Origin: Hordeum vulgare subsp. vulgare
Lineage: Eukaryota; Streptophyta; Magnoliopsida; Poales; Poaceae
Direction of reading: 5' to 3'
NCBI RefSeq assembly: GCF_904849725.1
Contig: NC_058518.1
Span: 209,882,741-209,946,740 of the forward strand
Length of the DNA stretch: 64,000 bases
In this document: positions 37,401 through 48,608 of the stretch, one piece after another
Numbering within the stretch: the stretch's first letter is position 1
Layout of the letters: every line of letters begins with the position of its first letter
Notes under the pieces: generated by a model
The model's input: the letters and a program-made list of their open reading frames with translations, nothing else
Told to the model about the DNA's origin: nothing
The model's database searches: none
Made by a program: the position numbers and the translations under genes

Positions 37401-38358
37401 CGGCGGGCTGGCCTCTCTGATTAGTCTTAGGTGGGGCTGCGACGTGTCGATATTCCGAGGCCGGGCAGGACCCAGAAAAGTATGTCCGGCCAGAGTGTTA
37501 TCGAGCGTGACGGGACATGTGGTGCACCCCTGCAGGGATGAAAATTAACTATTCGGATAGCCGTGTCCACGGTTACAGGACGACTTGGAGTTGTGCCCCG
37601 ATCTTATACAACTACAATTGTTACTTAACTGGAATTAGTTTGCCTCGGGATTGCTTCCTCGCAGGGAGTCGAGGGAGGATCTTTAGGCGTGACCTCACTT
37701 TATTATTGCTGCAACAATATGACTATTAATGTGTTACCCCTGTTCTACTCTCGTCTATTGCAGCAAGACCCTGAAGATGCTAGTCTTCGATAGGACTAGG
37801 CCTTCTCTCTCTATTCTCGCATTGCTGCAGTCAGTCCACATATACACCCCCCTTCTTATACTGATGCATAATTAGAATAGTTCTGATGTAAGACTTGCGA
37901 GTACTTTGGATGAGTACTCACCGCTGCTTTGCTCCCCCTTGTCCCCTTGATCCGTTTGCTGCGACCAGATGATGGAGCCCAGGAGATGGAGGTCCCCGCC
38001 ACCGACGACTGCTACCCCGACGGTGCCTACTACTATGTGGAGGCCGCTGATGATCAGGAGTAGTTAGGAGGTTCCTAGGCAGGAAGCCTCGCCTCGTTCG
38101 ATCGTTGTATTTTGTGCTAGCCTTCTCTAAGGCACCCCCATGTTTTATGTCTGTACTCAGATATTTGTTGCTTCCGCTGACTCGTGTGTTTATCGAGCTT
38201 TCGTATTCTAGCCCTCGAGGCCCCTGGCTTGTAATATGAAGCTGATGTTATTTTATTTGTGTCTAGAGTTGTGTTGTGATATCTTCCCATGAGTCCTTGG
38301 GTTTGATCGTACGCACTTGCGTGTATGGTTAGCGTACGATTAAGCCGAGGGCGTCACA
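34435..38358 (+). repeat. Element E 3' LTR
   Basis: 3924 bp, TGTGAC to GTCACA; pairs with 24584-28520. Differences include a short extra block near 34918-34936, a missing block near 35300 and a changed segment near 35565-35600. Confidence 0.95.
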
Positions 38359-38363
38359 ATAGT
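38359..38363 (+). repeat. Target site duplication of element E, right copy (ATAGT)
   Basis: Matches 24579-24583. Confidence 0.95.
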
Positions 38364-40317
38364 TCATAGGCATTTCTTGGCGTTTGCTAATATTACCTAT
38401 TCTTTGACATTCGTCACGGGACAAGACAAAGTTACGGGCATCCTTGAAGAGAGTGGGCCAATAGAAACCTCATTGCAATACCTTGTGTGCAGTTCTATCT
38501 CCCGCATGGTGTCCTCCGTAGGCCTCGGAGTGACACTTGTGTAGGATCTGTCCCTGTTCATGTTCAGGTACACAACGTCTAATAACACCATCTACTCCTT
38601 CCTTATAAAGGTGAGGATCATCCCAGAAGTAATGTCTCAAGTCAAAGAAGAATTTCTTCTTTTGCTGGTATGTGAAACTAGGTGGTATATATTTGGCAAC
38701 GATATAGTTTGCATAATCAGCATACCACGGTGCACTACGTGAAGCATTGATGACATTAAATTGCTCATCAGGAAAGTTATCATCAATAGGTTGTGGGTCA
38801 TCAAGAACGTTCTCCAACCTAGACAAGTTATCTGCTACTGGGTTATTAGCACCCTTCCTGTCGACAACGTGCAAATCAAATTCTTGTAGCAAGAGAACCC
38901 ATCTGATAAGTCTAGGTTTAGCGTCTTTCTTCTCCATTAGGTACTTAGTAGCAGCATGGTTAGTGTGAATAGTGACTTTGGAGTCAACTATGTAAGACCT
39001 GAACTTTTCACATGCAAACACGACTGCTAAAAATTCCTTTTTCCGTAGTAGCATAGTTTCTTTGGGCACTGTCTAGAGTTTTACTAGCATAGTGAATAAC
39101 ATTCAACTTCTTATCAACTCTTTGCCCTAGAACAGCACCAACAGCATAATCACTAGCATCACACATGATTTCAAAAGGTAAGTTCCAGTCAGGTGGTTGA
39201 ACAATAGGTGCAGTTATCAAAGCCTTCTTAAGTATTTCGAAGGCTTCCTCACAATCATCGTCAAAAACAAAAGGAATATCCTTTTGCAAGAGATTGGTAA
39301 GAGGCCTAGAAATCTTAGTGAAGTCTTTAATGAACCTTCTATAGAAACCAACATGACCAAGGAAACTTCTAATACCTTTGATATCTGTGGGGTATGGCAT
39401 TTTCTCGATTGCATCAACCTTAGCCTTATCGACTTCAATACCTCTTTCAAAAAAATTATGTCCTAAGACGATGCCTTCATTAACCATAAAGTGGCACTTC
39501 TCCCAATTCAAGACAAGATTGGTATATTTACATCTCTGCAAGACCCGATCAAGGTTGCTGAGGCAATCATCAAAGGAAGACCCGTAAATGGAGAAGTCAT
39601 CCATGAAAACCTCAACAATCTTTTCACAAAAGTCACAGAATATAACCATCATACATCTTTGAAAGGTGGCAGGTGCATTACATAAGCCAAAAGGCATACG
39701 ACTGTAAGCAAAGGTATCGAAAGGGCATGTGAAAGTGGTTTTCTCCTGATCTGCTTGTGCAACTGGTATTTGGGAGAAACCAGAATAACCGTCTAGAAAG
39801 GAGAAGTGTGTGTGTTTAGATAGTCTTTCTAGCATTTGGTCGATAGAAAGCAAAGGGTAATGATCTTTCCTAGTGGCTTTATTCAATTTCCTAAAATCGA
39901 TCACCATCCTATAGCGAGTAATAATCCTCTGTGGGATCAATTCATCCTTATCATTAGGGACAACGGTAATGCCTCACTTCTTAGGGACGCAATGCACCGG
40001 ACTCACCCAATCACTATGGGCAACAGGATAGATAATACCTGCTTCCAGGAGCTTTAGTATTTCTTTTCTTACTACCTCTTTCATATTAGGATTTAATCTC
40101 CTTTGATGATCAGCAACTGGTTTGAAGTTAGGATCAGTTTTATTCTTGTGCTGGCATAGAGTGGGACTAATGCCCTAAAGATCATCAAGAGTATATCCAA
40201 TAGCAGCACGGTGCTTCCTCAGAACTTATTTTCTTCATGCTCTGAGAGGCTAGCACTAATTATAACAGGATATATCTCTTTTTCATCAAGATAAGCATAC
40301 TTAAGAGTATCAGGCAA
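38364..40317 (-). pseudogene. Reverse transcriptase, RNase H and integrase zinc domain of D (frameshifted)
   Basis: On the - strand the region just after the protease ORF (about 40317-39960) is recognisable but broken by stops. An open piece 39940-39008 carries RT, with FMDD at its residues 112-115 and RNase H start CDASDYAVG. A frame change near 39050 leads to a second piece, 39069-38470, with the rest of RNase H (TNHAATKYL) and the start of the integrase zinc domain (HHAGDRTAH). A TGA at 38467-38469 ends it. Element E follows. The order and FMDD core fit the Athila lineage. Not functional. Confidence 0.88.
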
Positions 40318-41670
40318 CTATTTAAGCTCGAACACAGGATCACCCTTTGGTGGGGGTGGATCCCGAAGCAGTTCAACAGGCAAGTTATTCTTAAGAATAG
40401 GATATTGTTCTAAGACAACTCTATCTATCTCATCCCTTTCATCCATATGCGTATCATTTTCATGCTCAAGCAAGTATTGCTCTAAGGGATCAGTAGGAGG
40501 CACGACAATAGAAGCTAAGGCAATAGTTTCATCCTTACTAGGCAACTCTTTTTCATGAGTTTGTCTACAAAACTTGGAGAAATTGAACTCATGTGACACA
40601 CCTTCAAAGCCAACAGTGACAGTTTGCTTCTGACAGTCAATATGAGCATTGACGGTATTGAGGAAGGGTCTGCCAAATATGATGGGACAAAAGCTATCTT
40701 GAGCGGTAGCAAGAATGAGGAAATCAGCAGGATACTTTGTTTTACCACACAAGACTTCAACATCCCTAACAATTCCCATAGGGCAGATAGTATCTCTATT
40801 GGCAAGCTGAATAGTGACATCAATAGGCTCTATCTCAATAGGTGCAATATCGTCTTTAATTTCACCGTATAAGGATTGAGGTATTGCACTAACACTAGCA
40901 CCCACGTCACATAAACCATGATAACAATGATCTCCTATCTTAACAAAAACAACATGCGTGCCAACAACAAGCCTATGTTTGCCTCTAGCGTGAGGTTTAG
41001 CAATTCTAGCAGCATCTTCACAGAAGTGAATATTATGTCCCTCAACATCATTGGACAGAAGATCTTTGATAATAGCAATGCTAGGTTCAACTCTAATTTG
41101 CTTAGGGGGTGTAGGTGTTCTAATGTAGCCTCTACATATCACAGTTGAAGCTTTAGAATGATCCTTTATCCTAACAGGGAAAGGTGGTTTCTCAATGTAA
41201 GCACTCGGAACAACAGGATCATTATAGGCAATGACTCTCTCTTCAACTGGATTGGGTTTAACTACATTGACTTCTAAAGGAGGATGATATTTAAACCACT
41301 TCTCTTTGGGGAGATCAATATGAGAAGCAAAGGATTCACACAATGAAGCTACTATCTCAGATTCAAGTCCATACTTAGCGCTGAAGTCACAAAAAGTATT
41401 TGTTTCAACAAAGGATTTAACGCAATCAAACTTGAAATTCATACCTGACTCCTTACCTTCTTCAAGCTCCCAATCTTCAGAGTTGTGTTTAATTCTCTCT
41501 AATAAATTCCATCTGAAGTCAATATCTCTCTTCATAGAAGAACCGGTACAAGAAGTGTCAAGCATGGTGCGATCATCATGAGAAAGTCGAGCATAGAAGT
41601 TCTGAATGATAATTTCTCTCGAGAGATCATGATTGGGGCATGAATATAACATTGATTTAAGCCTCCCCAA
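40318..41670 (-). pseudogene. Gag C-terminus and protease of D
   Basis: A 450-codon open piece on the - strand. Protease core LCDVGASVSAIP with its Asp at about residue 255 of the piece, followed by a typical IIFGRPFL segment. The frame differs from the upstream gag piece, so a frameshift lies near 41600-41670. It ends at a TAG directly before the RT linker. A linker protein rich in Pro and acidic residues follows the protease. Confidence 0.85.
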
Positions 41671-42128
41671 GCTTGAGCGATGCTTTCTCTGTCACGAGGC
41701 CAAAAAATATAAATATAATTCCGATCATGATGTACTAAATGCACAGGATAAAACTTTTGATGAAATTCCAATTTCAACCGATTGTAGTCCCATGATCCAG
41801 TATCATCACATAGCCTATACCATGTCAACGCCTTATCCTTCAAAGATAAAGGAAAGACCTTCTTCTTGACCTCATCCTCGGGAAAACCTGAAAACTTAAA
41901 TAAACCACAAACTTCATCTACATAGATTAGATGCAAGTCTGGATGTGATGTTCCATCTGCTGTAAAAGGATTAGCGAGCAGTTTCTCAAGCATACCCGAA
42001 GGAAATTCAAAGCAAATATTTTCAGTAGGTGCAGCAGGTTGAGGAGCAACTCTTTGTGCTTTCGTTCGAGGTGAAGATACCCCGACCAAGCCCCTCAAAG
42101 GATTAGTATCCATAGTGACAAGTGACAA
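41532..42128 (-). pseudogene. Gag N-terminal part of D
   Basis: 198 codons from ATG 42128. The central part, LPLSLKDKALTWYRL and FHQKFYPV, is typical of the retrotransposon Gag core domain. Reading shifts frame into 41670-40318. The ATG lies about 60 bp downstream of the primer site. Confidence 0.82.
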
Positions 42129-42190
42129 TAAATTTCAGCACACTATATGAATGTTTCCTTACCAAGTTCCACTTACCAAAGGAGCTTCAC

Positions 42191-42209
42191 TCCCTGGCAA
42201 CGACGCCAG
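42191..42209 (-). other. Primer binding site of D (tRNA-Asp type)
   Basis: On the - strand tggcgtcgttgccaggga, two differences from the complement of plant tRNA-Asp, about 11 nt inside the 5' LTR. Confidence 0.7.
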
Positions 42210-42219
42210 AAAAGAGTCT

Positions 42220-43742
42220 TGATGACCCACAAGTATAGGGGAACAATCGTAGTCCTTTCGATGAGTAGAGTGTCGAACCCAACGAGGAGCAGAAGGATCT
42301 GACAAGTGGTTTTCAGCAAGGTAAAATCTGCAAGCACTGAAATTATTGGTAACAAGTGATTGTGTGGTGAGATGATTCGTAGCAAGCAACAAGAAACAAA
42401 AGTAACAACAGTGCAGCAACGTGGCCCGGTCCCTTTTGTAGCAAGGGATAAGCCTTGAAAAAGTCTTATAGGAGGAAAAACGCTCCCGAGGACACACGGG
42501 AATTTATGCCATGCTAGTTTTCATCATGTTCATATGATTCGCGTTTGTTACTTTGATAGTTTGATATGTGTGTGGACCGGCGCTTGGGTACTGCCCTTAC
42601 TTGGACAAGCATCCCACTTATGATTAACCCCTCTTGCAAGCATCCGCAACTACGAAAGAAGAATTAAGACAACGTCTAACCATAGCATTAAACTAGTGGA
42701 TCCAAATCAGCCCCTTACGAAGCAACGCATAAACTAGGGTTTAAGCTTCTGTCACTCTAGCAACCCATCATCTACTTACTACTTCTCAATGCCTTCCTCT
42801 AGGCCAAAATAATGGTGAAGTGTTATGTAGTCGACATTCACATAACACCACAAGAGGAAAAACAACATACAACACATCAAAATATCGAACAAATACCAAA
42901 TTCACATGACTACTCTTAGCATGACTTATCCCATGTCCTGAGGAACAAAAGTAACTACTCACAAAGCATAATAATATTCATGACCAGAGAGGTAATGAGT
43001 AGCATCAAGGATCTGAACATAAAGTCTTCCACCAAGTAATCCAACTAGCATCAACTACAAAGAGTAATTAACACTACTAGCAACCTTACAAGTACCAATC
43101 GGAGTCGCGAGACGGAGATTGGTTACAAGTGATGAACTAGGGTTTCGAGATGAGATGGTGATGATGAAGATGTTGATGGTGATGAGTCCCCTCCGATGAG
43201 AGGAGTGTCGGTGATGACGATGGCGACGATTTCCCCCTCCGGGAGGGAAGTTTCCCCGGCAGGATCGTCCTGTCGGAGCTCTAGATTGGTTCTGCTCAAG
43301 TTTCGCCTCATGGCGGCGGAGAATCCACGAAAAATCCTCCTCTTGATTTTTTTTCCGGACAAAACCCTTCATATAGCAGAAGAGGGGGGCCAGTGGGCCA
43401 GCAGGGAGCGCACAAGCCCCCTAGGCGCGGCCAGGGGGGTGGCCGCGCCTACCAGGCTTGTGCCCCCTGGTTGCGCTCCTCTCGCACTTCTTCGGCCCAG
43501 TATTTTTTATAAATCTAGAAAAAAATCCCCGTTGATTTTTACGGCGTTTGGAGTTGCGCAGAATAGGTATCTCAAACTTGCTCCTTTTTCAGGCCAGAAT
43601 TCCAGCTGTCGGCATTCTCCCTCTTCATGTAAACCTTGCAAAATAAGAGAGAAAAGGCATAAGTATTTTACCATGAAGTGAAATAACATCCCAAGAAGCG
43701 ATAAATATCAATGTGAAAACATGATGCAAAATGGACGTATCA
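42220..43742 (-). repeat. D-block 5' LTR
   Basis: 1523 bp, TGATACGTCC at 43742 to gggtcatca at 42220 on the - strand. Hairpin at about 43409-43463 with a gcgcggcc/ggccgcgc stem, TATA at about 43367-43378. In sequence and hairpin type it matches the G LTR and not 19457-20984. Confidence 0.9.
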
Positions 43743-43930
43743 GTTAGGAAGAGCGAAGGGAGGACGAGGAAGGAAGTAGAGGTGCGGGGCACGGGGGTGA
43801 GCGGCTGCCTCCAGCACGGTGCTCGCTGGTGGCGGCACTCGGGGCAACCAGGGGTGGGGCGACCGTCAGAGCCTTCGCGAGTGAGGGTAGGAAGCTCGGC
43901 CACCGCGGGTCTGCTCGCGAACGGGGGTGG
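43743..43930 (-). repeat. Inverted fragment of the F 5' LTR
   Basis: The reverse complement matches 59782-59968 of the F 3' LTR. Its end at 43743-43747 is GTTAG, the complement of the CTAAC that follows G at 50249. Confidence 0.88.
43926..43930 (+). other. Rearrangement junction with GGTGG microhomology
   Basis: GGTGG belongs both to the inverted F text (compare 59782 on the opposite strand) and to integrase (compare about 24360-24370 on the - strand). Confidence 0.8.
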
Positions 43931-44723
43931 TTCACATTTCATTCATGGTGCTTTCCGTTAAACGCTTGCTAAGTACGATGTCAACCATAGAATTGCGTCT
44001 CCCTATCACCCTCAGTCAAGTGGTCAAGTAGAGCTAAGCAATAGAGAGATTAAACTAATTCTGCAAAAGACTGTCAACAGGTCTAGAAAGAATTGGTCTA
44101 AGAAGCTCGATGATGCACTGTGGGCTTATAGAACTGCCTATAAGAATCCCATGGGCATGTCTCCGTACAAAATAGTGTACGGTAAAGCATGTCATTTACC
44201 TCTTGAGCTAGAGCATAAAGCTTATTGGGCAATCAAAGAGCTCAACTTTGGTTTCAAACTTGCTGGTGAGAAGAGGTTATTAGATATTAGCTCGCTTGAT
44301 GAATGGAGAACTCAGGCATATGAGAATGCCAAGTTGTTCAAAGAGAAGGTTAAGAGGTGGCGTGATAAGAGGATACAAAAGCGTGAGTTCAATGTAGGTG
44401 ATTATGTCTTGCTATATAACTCTCATTTAAGATTCTGTGCAGGCAAGCTTCTCTCTAAATGGGAAGGTCCCTATGTTGTTGAGGAAGTATATCGTTTCAG
44501 TGCTATCAAGATCAACAACACGGAAGGTAATTGTCCGAGAGTTGTAAATGGGCAGAGAATCAAGCATTATATCCCAGGTACTCCCATAAATGTTGAAATC
44601 AATATTATCAATACCATAACTCCGGAAGAATACCTAAGGGATATTTACCAGCCTGTTTTAGACTCTGAAAACGAAGAGGTATGTGATTCGGTAATAAAAC
44701 AGACTCCAAAACTTTTCCAGTAG
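43931..44723 (+). pseudogene. Integrase C-terminal half of G (truncated, one stop)
   Basis: The frame enters at [10 protein letters not shown], meets TAA at 43959-43961, and stays open in the same frame through the catalytic Glu (GQVELSN) to the stop at 44723. The first catalytic Asp and the zinc domain are absent because of the rearrangement. The stop is at the same codon as in D. The C-terminus differs from D, ending in a short extra tail. Confidence 0.88.
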
Positions 44724-44795
44724 AAATTTTTCTTTGTTTTGGAATACTTGAAAAAATAGAAAAATTGGTAGTAGTCCGGAAAGCGTGCGAGGAGG

Positions 44796-44854
44796 CGACA
44801 AGCGTGCCAGGCGCGGGCCCACCCCCTGGCCGCGCCTGGGGGGCTTGTGGCCAC
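44796..44854 (+). promoter_or_regulatory. Internal GC hairpin of G
   Basis: Outer arms acaagc and gcttgtg with an inner gcgcggg/ccgcgcc stem. A wider pairing between gtgcgaggaggc (about 44786) and cctcgtacgcctcc (about 44857) extends it. Followed by a TATA box at 44914-44924. Confidence 0.6.
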
Positions 44855-44913
44855 CTCGTACGCCTCCTGGAGTCCGTTTTCGTGCAAAGTACTCCTTCTG
44901 GTCTGAAAAAAAT

Positions 44914-44924
44914 TAATATATATT
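44914..44924 (+). promoter_or_regulatory. Candidate internal promoter TATA box of G
   Basis: taatatatatt lies about 60 bp after the hairpin and about 85 bp before the ATG at 45009. ttttctgtcgcag at 44984-44996 also resembles a splice acceptor, which would be an alternative way to express the 3' ORF. Confidence 0.45.
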
Positions 44925-45008
44925 CTCCCGTAAGGTCTGACCCTCGTATCACGTAGATTTCCTCTGTTTTCGTTTCAAGCTTGTTTTCTGTCGCAGATTT
45001 AGAGCAAG

Positions 45009-45421
45009 ATGTCGTGTGAGGAATCTCTGGGGGAGAACTATCCCCCTCAAGTCTATGGAGAAGTGCTGATCTGAAAAGGATGGACGTCATGGAGGCTAAG
45101 GAAAGGTTACCTAAAGAAACCAAGGGCAAAACCAAGGAGAAGAATCAGGCGTGGGACGAAGTGCAATCTGTGCTCAACAAGGAAGAAGTTGAAGAAGTGG
45201 ATTTCCTCCAACCCTACCTCCATCTACTGTCTCCATCCTTGATTGAACTCTTGAGGTTTTGGGAAACAACTCGTGCTCGCAATACTTATCTCACTCGTGA
45301 AGTTGTTTTGCTGGAGAAACATATCACACATCTCCAAGGTATAAATCAAAGATTGATGGCCCTCTTGGAATCAAAGGACAAAACAACTCCACCACCATCA
45401 CCTCCAAAGGAAGACAACTGA
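45009..45421 (+). pseudogene. Small 3' ORF of G (frameshifted homologue of 22517-22903)
   Basis: The ATG at 45009 corresponds to the D start, but the frame ends after about 21 codons; the homologous reading continues from about 45080 in another frame to the stop at 45421. From FLQPYLHLLSPSL onward it parallels D closely, including the coiled-coil-like Leu spacing and the PPPSPPKEDN end. A small indel near 45060 explains the break. Confidence 0.75.
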
Positions 45422-46939
45422 GCATGGGTATGGGCAATCCCCTTGGCTTGTGCCAAGCTTGGGGGAGTTGCCCCGGTATCGTATCACCATCACATCTTTT
45501 GCCTTTACCTTTGTTTTAGTTTGTTCCTTTTCAGTTTTCTTTTTCTCTAGTAGAATAAAAGTCTTAGTGTTTTAGTCTTGAGTTTTGCCTTGTGTCACCC
45601 CCTATGTATTCGAGCTCGTGAGCCATATAATAAAGAGTGTCTTAGTTGAAGGGCTTTGCCTCTTGCCATGATCGAAAGGTTGAGAATAGAACAAAAGCAT
45701 GAAAGATCATGTAATGATCTTATGGGAAGTGATGGCTTCGCATATAAAAAGAATGATGATTGAAACTTGTTGAGGGTAGACAAACGTAGACCTTGGTCAT
45801 TGTTGCAATTAATAGGAAGTGATAAAGAAGGAGAGGTTCACATATAAATACATCATCTCTGACACCATCTATGATTGTGAACACTCACTAAACTATTACA
45901 TGCCTAGGAGTAGATGTTGGATAAGGAAGACAACATAATGAATTGTGTTTGCTTGGTTCCGAACAATGTTATATGATTAGAGATCCCTTAGCATGTGACG
46001 ATTGCTTCCACCTCATATTAGCCAAAAACTCCCGCACCAAGTAGAGATACTACTTGTGCATCCATAAACCTTCATCCCAGTTTTGCCGTGAGTGTCCACC
46101 ATACCTACCTATGGATTGAATAAGATCCCTCAAGTAAGTTGTCATTGGTGCAAGCAATAAAAATTGTTGTCTGATATGTATGATCTATTAGTGTGTGGAA
46201 AATAAGCTTTGTACGAACCTGTGATGAGGAAGACAAAAGCGACAGACTGCATAATAAAATTCTTTATCAGGAGGCAATATAAAGTGACGTTCCTCCGCAC
46301 TAAGAGGACACGCATCTAAACCTCAAAAGCGCATGACAACCTCTGCTTCCCTCTGCGAAGGGCCTATCTTGTACCTTTACTTTTTTCCTTCAAAGAGTCA
46401 TGGTGATCTTCACCAATTCCTTGTTTCGCCTTTGTCTTGGCTAACGTCATATGCTTGGGAAAAATCTGTATTCATATGTCAACTTGGATGTAAGTATTCA
46501 CGAATTATTACTGTTGACATTACCCTTGAGGTAAGAAGTTGGGAGGCAAAACTATAAGCCCCTATCTTTCTCTGTGTTCAGCTGAAACTTTGATCTCATG
46601 AGTACCACGTGAGTTGTAGCAATTGTAGAGAACGAAAGGATGATTGAGAATGTGGATTTGCTTTACAAGGTCTTATTTGACTCTTTCTGATGTTGTGATA
46701 AATTGCAATTGCTTCAATGACTACAGGCTATCGGTTGTTACTTATCGGTAAGGTTCTTGACCCATGCTTTACTTTGTAAGGATTTGTCACTTTAGCATGA
46801 GAGATTATATGTTAGTATTGTTGTTCTGATCATGATCATGATGTCTGCATGTTCGTATCTTGTTTTGTCGACACCTCTCTCCCTAAACATGTGGACATAT
46901 TTATTGAGCTAGGCTTTCTCTTGAGGACAAGCGAGGTCT
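45422..46939 (+). mobile_element. G non-coding interior
   Basis: No gene is seen. It contains an internal polypurine motif at 45455-45467 shortly after the 3' ORF, and is homologous to 20999-22516. Confidence 0.7.
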
Positions 46940-46953
46940 AAGCTTGGGGGAGT
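46940..46953 (+). other. Polypurine tract of G
   Basis: aagcttgggggagt abuts the 3' LTR start at 46954. Confidence 0.75.
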
Positions 46954-47230
46954 TGATACGTCCATTTTGCATCATGTTTTCACGTTGATATTTATCGCTT
47001 CTTGGGCTGTTATTTCACTTCACGGTACAATACTTATGCATTTTCTCTCTTATTTTGCAAGGTTTACATGAAGAGGGAGAATGCCGGCAGCTGGAATTCT
47101 GGCCTGAAAAAGGAGCAAGTTTGAGATGCCTATTCTGTGCAACTCCAAACACCGTAAATATCAACAAGGATTTTTTCTGGATTTATAAAAAATACTGGGC
47201 CGAAGAAGTGCCAGAGGAGCGCAACGAGGG

Positions 47231-47285
47231 GGCACAAGCCTGGTAGGCGCGGCCACCCCCTGGCCGCGCCTAGGGGGCTTGTGCG
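47231..47285 (+). promoter_or_regulatory. GC hairpin and downstream TATA box, G LTR
   Basis: Near-perfect palindrome: gcacaagcc with ggcttgtgc outside, taggcgcggcca with tggccgcgccta inside. The TATA-like ctatatgaag follows 33 bp later. Confidence 0.75.
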
Positions 47286-48306
47286 CTCCCTGCTGGCCCA
47301 CTGGCCCCCCTCTTCTGCTATATGAAGGGTTTTGTCCGGAAAAAAAATCAAGAGGAGGCTTTTTCGTGGATTCTCCGCCGCCATGAGGCGAAACTTGAGC
47401 AGAACCAATCTAGAGCTCCGACAGGACGATCCTGCCGGGGAAACTTCCCTCCCGGAGGGGGAAATCGTCGCCATCGTCATCACCGACACTCCTCTCATCG
47501 GAGGGGACTCATCACCATCAACATCTTCATCATCACCATCTCATCTCGAAACCCTAGTTCATCACTTGTAACCAATCTCCGTCTCGCGACTCCGATTGGT
47601 ACTTGTAAGGTTGCTAGTAGTGTTAATTACTCTTTGTAGTTGATGCTAGTTGGATTACTTGGTGGAAGAGTTTATGTTCAGATCCTTGATGCTACTCATT
47701 ACCTCTCTGGTCATGAATGTGATTATGCTTTGTGAGTAGTTACTTTTGTTCCTGAGGACATGGGATAAGTCATGCTAATAGTAGTCATGTGAATTTGGTA
47801 TTCGTTCGATATTTTGATGTGTTGTATGTTGTTTTTCCTCTAGTGGTGTTATGTGAACATCGACTACATAACACTTCACCATTATTTGGGCCTTGAGGAA
47901 GGCATTGGGAAGTAGTAAGTAGATGATGGGTTGTTAGAGTGACAAAAGCTTAAACCCTAGTTTATGTGTTGCTTTGTAAGGGGCTGATTTGGATCCACTA
48001 GTTTAATGCTATGGTTAGACTTTGTCTTAATTCTTATTTCGTAGTTGCGCATGCTTGCGAGAGGGGTTAATCATAATTGGGATGCTTGTCCAAGTAAGGG
48101 AAGTACCCAAGCGCCGGTCCACCCACATATCAAACTATCAAAGTAACGAACGCGGATCATATGAACATGATGAAAACTAGCATGACTTGAATTCCCGTGT
48201 GTCCTCGGGAGCGTTTTTCCTCCTATAAGACTTTGTCCAGGCTTGTCCCTTGCTACAAAAGGGATTGGGCCACTTTGCTGCACCGTGTTACTTTTGTTTC
48301 TTGTTG

Positions 48307-48311
48307 CTTGC
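48307..48311 (+). repeat. Target site duplication of H, left copy (CTTGC)
   Basis: Matches 50081-50085. Confidence 0.9.
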
Positions 48312-48542
48312 TGATACGTCTCCATCGTATCTACTTTTCCAAACTCTTTTGCCCTTGTTTTGGACTATAATTTGCATGATTTGAATGGATCTAACCTCGA
48401 CTGACGCTGTTTTCAGCAGATTGCCTTGGTGTTATTTTTGTGCAGAAATCAAAGTTCTCCAAACGTCCTGAAAATTTACGGGGAGCAGTTTTGGAAAATA
48501 TCAAAAATATCTGCGCCAAGTTCCACCTCAGGGGGTGGGATA

Positions 48543-48608
48543 GTGGGCCACAAGCCCCTGCTCCGCCACCACCCTCCTGGTGGCGGTGGGCAGGCTTGTG
48601 GGGCCCAC
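48543..48608 (+). promoter_or_regulatory. GC hairpin and TATA box of LTR H
   Basis: gtgggccacaagcc pairs with ggcttgtggggcccac, with an inner ccgccacca/tggtggcgg stem. tataag follows at 48637-48642. Confidence 0.65.

Larger units (their letters stand above)
24584..38358 (+). mobile_element. Element E, full-length chromodomain Ty3/gypsy retrotransposon
   Basis: 13,775 bp with LTRs of 3937 and 3924 bp, perfect target duplication ATAGT, LTR ends TGTGAC/GTCACA, perfect initiator tRNA-Met primer site, polypurine tract and an uninterrupted polyprotein. Domain order Gag, protease, RT, RNase H, integrase, chromodomain places it in the chromovirus branch of gypsy, probably the Tekay/Del lineage given the LTR length. 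The LTRs are very similar, with scattered substitutions and a few indels, so it is the youngest large insertion here. It sits in the integrase of D. Confidence 0.95.
19457..43742 (-). mobile_element. Element D, decayed Athila-lineage gypsy element, chimeric
   Basis: On the - strand the order is LTR (43742-42220), tRNA-Asp type primer site, gag, protease, reverse transcriptase, RNase H, integrase, a small 3' ORF, polypurine tract, LTR (20984-19457). Without E it would be about 10.5 kb. The protease core is DVGAS and the polymerase core is FMDD, both usual for the Athila lineage. Several frameshifts and stops make it inactive. The flanks do not match (ggcga at 19452-19456, gttag at 43743-43747) and the two LTRs are of different subtypes, so the block is a recombinant of two insertions (see findings). 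Confidence 0.85.
46954..48311 (+). repeat. G 3' LTR, first part
   Basis: TGATACGTCC start; hairpin 47231-47285; TATA 47318-47327. Interrupted by H. The joined length with 50086-50248 is about 1521 bp, matching 42220-43742 (1523 bp). Confidence 0.9.

Noticed and set aside
19457..43742. D as a simple complete retrotransposon with its own two LTRs
   Set aside because: Flanking five-base sequences do not match and the LTRs belong to different subtypes; the target duplication of the 5' LTR pairs with the one after G.
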